Part shown: positions 61,132 through 64,000 of the stretch, piece after piece
How positions within the stretch are numbered: the stretch's first letter is position 1
Layout: every line of letters begins with the position of its first letter
Assembly (NCBI RefSeq): GCF_022539665.2
Contig: NC_081331.1
Location: 8,153,534-8,217,533, forward strand
Direction of reading: 5' to 3'
Length of the DNA: 64,000 nucleotides
DNA from: Daphnia carinata
Lineage: Eukaryota; Arthropoda; Branchiopoda; Diplostraca; Daphniidae
Program-made: the position numbers and the translations under genes
The notes under the pieces: model-generated
Database searches by the model: none
What the model was told of the DNA's origin: nothing
Seen by the model: the letters and a program-made list of their open reading frames with translations, nothing else

Positions 61132-62027
61132 CCCTACTAGCACTGTGCCGTCATAGGGACATTCGTAAGATATCCGTCGTATCCGAGCTGGATATCCGTT
61201 TCGACGTCCGACGGATATCACAGGGACTTCCTAATGTCCGCTCTTAGGGACATCACAACAAGGATGTCTTGTCGGTTTGCATATGAATGTCCCCATAACG
61301 TCCATGTACAGATATCCCTGTAACGTCCCGCAGAAACCAAATAAGGATGTGGCGCGTACTTAGGAAAGGAGAAAAAAGAGGTGATGTATACTGGATTCGA
61401 ACTCGAGACTCCCGCACAACAGCCGAGTGTGCTATCCATTAAACCAATTCAAGTTGTATAAATTAATGTTGTTAATTGTTGTTAATTGATGTTAACCAGA
61501 GAAATGAAAGTTTTCCTGAGAGATCGTAAGTATCCTAGTAACGTACCTCAGTTAATTAGGTTGCATTTCTCAGGCCCATTATTACAGTCCAAAATCACAG
61601 TATTGTTTAACTGTATCGTGATTGCCGTCTATAACTGAATAATAAACTAACTTAATGATGGATTCTATGCCTATTTTTTATTATGAGTCCCTGTACAATA
61701 AAACACGTCGGGTTTTTGACGTCATTTGGATGTGGAATTCAAATTTTTGCCGTATGTCCCCGTTTGGACATCCGATGTATGTCCCCGTTTGGACATCCGA
61801 TGTATGTCCCCGTTCGGACATCCGTTGTACGTCCCATTGTAGACCGCTGCCCGAAAGGCAATTTCATCTCCTCGTTGGATATCTCTGAGATGTCCGGCTA
61901 AGGATGTTCGAACAACGTCCCATTAGGTACGTCCATAGGATGTCTCAATGGCGTCGAAAGACGACGGACCTAAATCGGATCTGCCGACGTCTCTATGACA
62001 TCCTCAAGACAAAGTGTGCTAGTAGGG
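61132..62027. mobile_element. 896-bp non-autonomous relative of the 2366-9332 transposon
   Basis: CCCTACTAGCAC (61132-61143) is the reverse complement of 62016-62027 and is flanked by TA on both sides (61130-61131, 62028-62029). Its TIR resembles CCCACATAGCACA of the large element. Inside are many GGACATCC/GGATGTCC-type motifs in both orientations, notably three near-identical ATGTCCCCGTTYGGACATCCG units at 61756-61824. No transposase is encoded. It also carries a minus-strand tRNA-like segment at 61386-61445. Confidence 0.85.
61386..61445 (-). repeat. tRNA-like segment in the 896-bp element
   Basis: Minus strand: A box TGGTTTAATGG and B box GAGTTCGAATCC, 40 bp apart. The acceptor arms do not pair, so it is not called as a tRNA gene. 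Confidence 0.5.
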
Positions 62028-62339
62028 TACTGCTGTACCATGCGATCCACACCGTGACGTTAGCTTTTATTTCACTTATTGTAGTGCTCGACCTCCATCC
62101 TATTGAAACAGTTTTATTGTTTGTGTTTTTAATCATTTCTTTTGGTTGCCTTTGTTAGTTCATTAACGTTAGCGAATAATTTTTTGGAACCCACACATTG
62201 TCTTCGTCATTCGTGTGAAAAACAGCCGCCTTAATAATTTATTGAATAAACAATGGTAAACCCCAAAATTTATATTATCTAACAATTTTACTTGATTTTA
62301 TATATTTCTTTGAAACAGCCAAATGTTTTTGTGTTACTT
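62028..62339. other. Intergenic A/T-rich DNA
   Basis: No feature recognised. Confidence 0.45.
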
Positions 62340-63823
62340 GAAACGCACGAGTCTTACTTTCATGGAGGGATCTTCTAAAGCACTCCTGAGCATATCACCA
62401 ACAATTTCTTGAATTGAAAATATTGGCATGTTCCTCCATAATTTTCCAGCTTCGTGCTCTCATTCCCATCTACAATGCTTTCAAAAGATTCTAATCATGA
62501 GTCGAAACGTACAAGAGGGCTTCCCGAAAAAGAAGGAAGTAATTGTAAACGGGAGGTCTGCTGGTTATTTTGGGCTGGTCATTTAAATCGTTAACAGTGG
62601 CTGCTCTTGAGGGAGAAAAAAATTCAACCATGTTTGGATTCAATGTGGGAAATTTCGAAGTTCCTCCCTTCGGATTCTGAGGGTGCTCTGCAATGTTATG
62701 CGTAATTGCTCGAGATTCTCTTGCTTTTCTTCCGGTTGATTGGATCGCTGAACTCGTGGGGAGTGTTAAGTGCGTGAGGAAGTTGATGGTTGGTTTCCTC
62801 GGCGTGTCTGTCTTCCCCTCAGTGTGTTTTCCGACGGCGGAGATTCTTGCTGAATTGGCGCTGCTTGCTGTTGTGTTGGGTTCGGTTGTATGAATAACAG
62901 CGACTGTCTCAATTGTCTTTTTGTTTGCGTGAGTCTTTGTTTGATATCCCTCGCATGTTGCTCTTGGTAGCCCTAGTGGCTTGGTGACTTCAGGGAAATT
63001 GTTCAATTGGTTCAAGATGAATACCATTTCTGGCTGCAACACCTTCAATTGGTGACCGACTGTAGTTTCCTTAGATATGAGGATAGGCTGTCGGCTTCCA
63101 TTAGAAACGTTTGCTGAGATTCCAGCAGATAAATCTCCTCCAGCAATCTCTTCCAGGACGGATCTCTTCCAGTATTGATACCTCAGACACCTCCGAGGAT
63201 GAGAGGATAATACTCTCCAACTCTCGTCCCTGTCTCTGATGTCTCGTCTCGGAACGAAATCGAAGAGCTACTTCTCCAATTGTTGGTGTTAGCTTTTGCA
63301 AGTCGATGATGTCGTAGATCTGTCCCTGCAGGAAAATCAAAAACTGTCTCGCGTGCGTCGTGAAAATTTTTGTCAGCTCGGTCACTAGTTGCTCCGTTTT
63401 CCGGTTCGTCTTCCTCTTAGTCGGCCCACGGGTTTTTCTTTCCAGAATGGACGTCGAGTATCCAAAAGAGTCGTCGGACTCTACCAATCTGCTTGCGTTT
63501 GCGGGTAGACTTGGTTTTTCTTCCGGATGTCTTTCATCTACCAGATGAGAGGGTCTCAGGCTTTCGGGTCGCTTGACTGGAACTCCTTCTCCCTCTCCTT
63601 GAAACTTCTGATGGCTAGTAGTAGGAACCGCAACTGGCTTATTGGTGTCTGGAAAATGCTGTCTTGATTCTTCTTTGCTTCTTGAGATATATGCTGGATG
63701 CTTACATAGAGCTGGTTTTCCATTGGGTGTATTTCTGTTCTGAAAAAGATTTGAAACAGTGCTCGATACAGCGCTTGATGGGGACGGGTTTTTGGAAACA
63801 GATTTCTTAGGTGAAGATGGCAT
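62340..63823 (-). pseudogene. Unrecognised Ser/Pro/Gln-rich reading frame, frameshifted
   Basis: From ATG 63823 a frame runs 240 residues (MPSSPKKSVSKNPSPSSAVS, then RKTEQLVTELTKIFTTHARQ and LQKLTPTIGEVALRFRSE). It shifts near 63170, after which compositionally similar sequence continues in other frames with stops (IQPNPTQQQAAPIQQESPPS), ending near 62370 with MPIFSIQEIVGDMLRSALED. The pattern of a disordered N-terminus, a helical segment and a Gln/Pro-rich region suggests a retroelement gag, but I see no capsid or zinc-knuckle motif. Function unknown. Confidence 0.4.
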
Positions 63824-64000
63824 ACTAATTTAACTAGAAAGGAGGGCGAATTTTTCACAGTCGTGGCTTTAGAATTTATAGAATATATTTTCTAAAGGTA
63901 GGCTCAAGAAGAATGAAACAACAAATACACAATTTTGCGAATAAGCGGGGAACTGGAAAGTACAAAAGTAATGCAAGTGGAGCTTACCGCGTTATACCGA
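63824..64000. other. Upstream flank of the minus-strand frame
   Basis: Nothing recognised up to the window end. Confidence 0.4.

Noticed and set aside
61386-61445. Possible functional tRNA gene in the 896-bp element
   Set aside because: The acceptor arms do not pair and it lies inside a non-autonomous element.

Overview
The window reads as eukaryotic nuclear DNA from an arthropod, most likely a branchiopod crustacean of the Daphnia type. Exons are split by many very short introns (about 50-80 bp) with GT-AG borders, intergenic DNA is A+T rich, the recognisable host genes are animal genes (STXBP1/Rop, VDAC, DNAJC12, annexin, multi-Tudor, a claudin-like tetraspan protein), and two arrays encode the Tyr-rich YYT/EAP/KYY type of secreted repeat protein that I associate with Daphnia. 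The species is inference; no rRNA or mitochondrial marker is present.

Most of the window is transposable elements and broken gene pieces. 1-16092 is the 3' part of an env-bearing Ty3/gypsy element (gypsy A: gag end, pol, extra ORF, env, 3' LTR). Its pol is split at the RNase H domain by a 6967-bp DNA transposon (2366-9332) with 13-bp perfect terminal inverted repeats and a TA target duplication. That transposon encodes a tnp2-like transposase and a DUF4806 protein, and it also carries an apparently intact four-exon claudin-like host gene plus an exon of a PfkB-family kinase. This gene-carrying transposon is the best candidate here for something not previously described. 16093-18338 holds a DNAJC12-like gene without its first exon and next to an inverted copy of its own third exon, the last two exons of VDAC, and a degenerate Tyr-rich array; a second Tyr-rich gene with promoter lies at 19750-20822.

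23084-29965 is the C-terminal part of an STXBP1/Rop (Unc-18) gene copy on the minus strand, damaged by a frameshift and a lost splice acceptor. One intron is occupied by a nearly complete DIRS-type tyrosine-recombinase retrotransposon (23976-29173) with inverted terminal repeats and the internal complementary region. 30007-33995 holds pieces of a coiled-coil gene and of an annexin. 35194-49682 is a complex inverted duplication of a multi-Tudor gene, with arms of about 2 kb that look nearly identical. Between them lie a gypsy element with both LTRs and intact gag and pol (gypsy B, 37232-43481) and further inverted and chimeric Tudor segments. The right arm ends exactly where a 5'-truncated pogo-type transposon begins.

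52336-64000 contains BEL/Pao and gypsy debris and then three nested layers: a THAP-protein transposon (55169-59396) containing a hAT-type element with a perfect 8-bp target duplication (57286-59344), which itself contains about six tandem tRNA-like units of about 350 bp, each preceded by TATCGATA. A short relative of the first DNA transposon (61132-62027) and a degraded minus-strand reading frame finish the window.

What works together: gypsy A and B both appear to express pol by -1 frameshifting at GGGAAAC followed by a stem-loop, and gypsy A env has a splice acceptor just before its signal-peptide ATG. Apart from the transposon-borne claudin-like gene and possibly one Tudor copy, every host gene here is partial or broken, which suggests a repeat-rich region collecting duplicated gene fragments, or in part an assembly that merged haplotypes.
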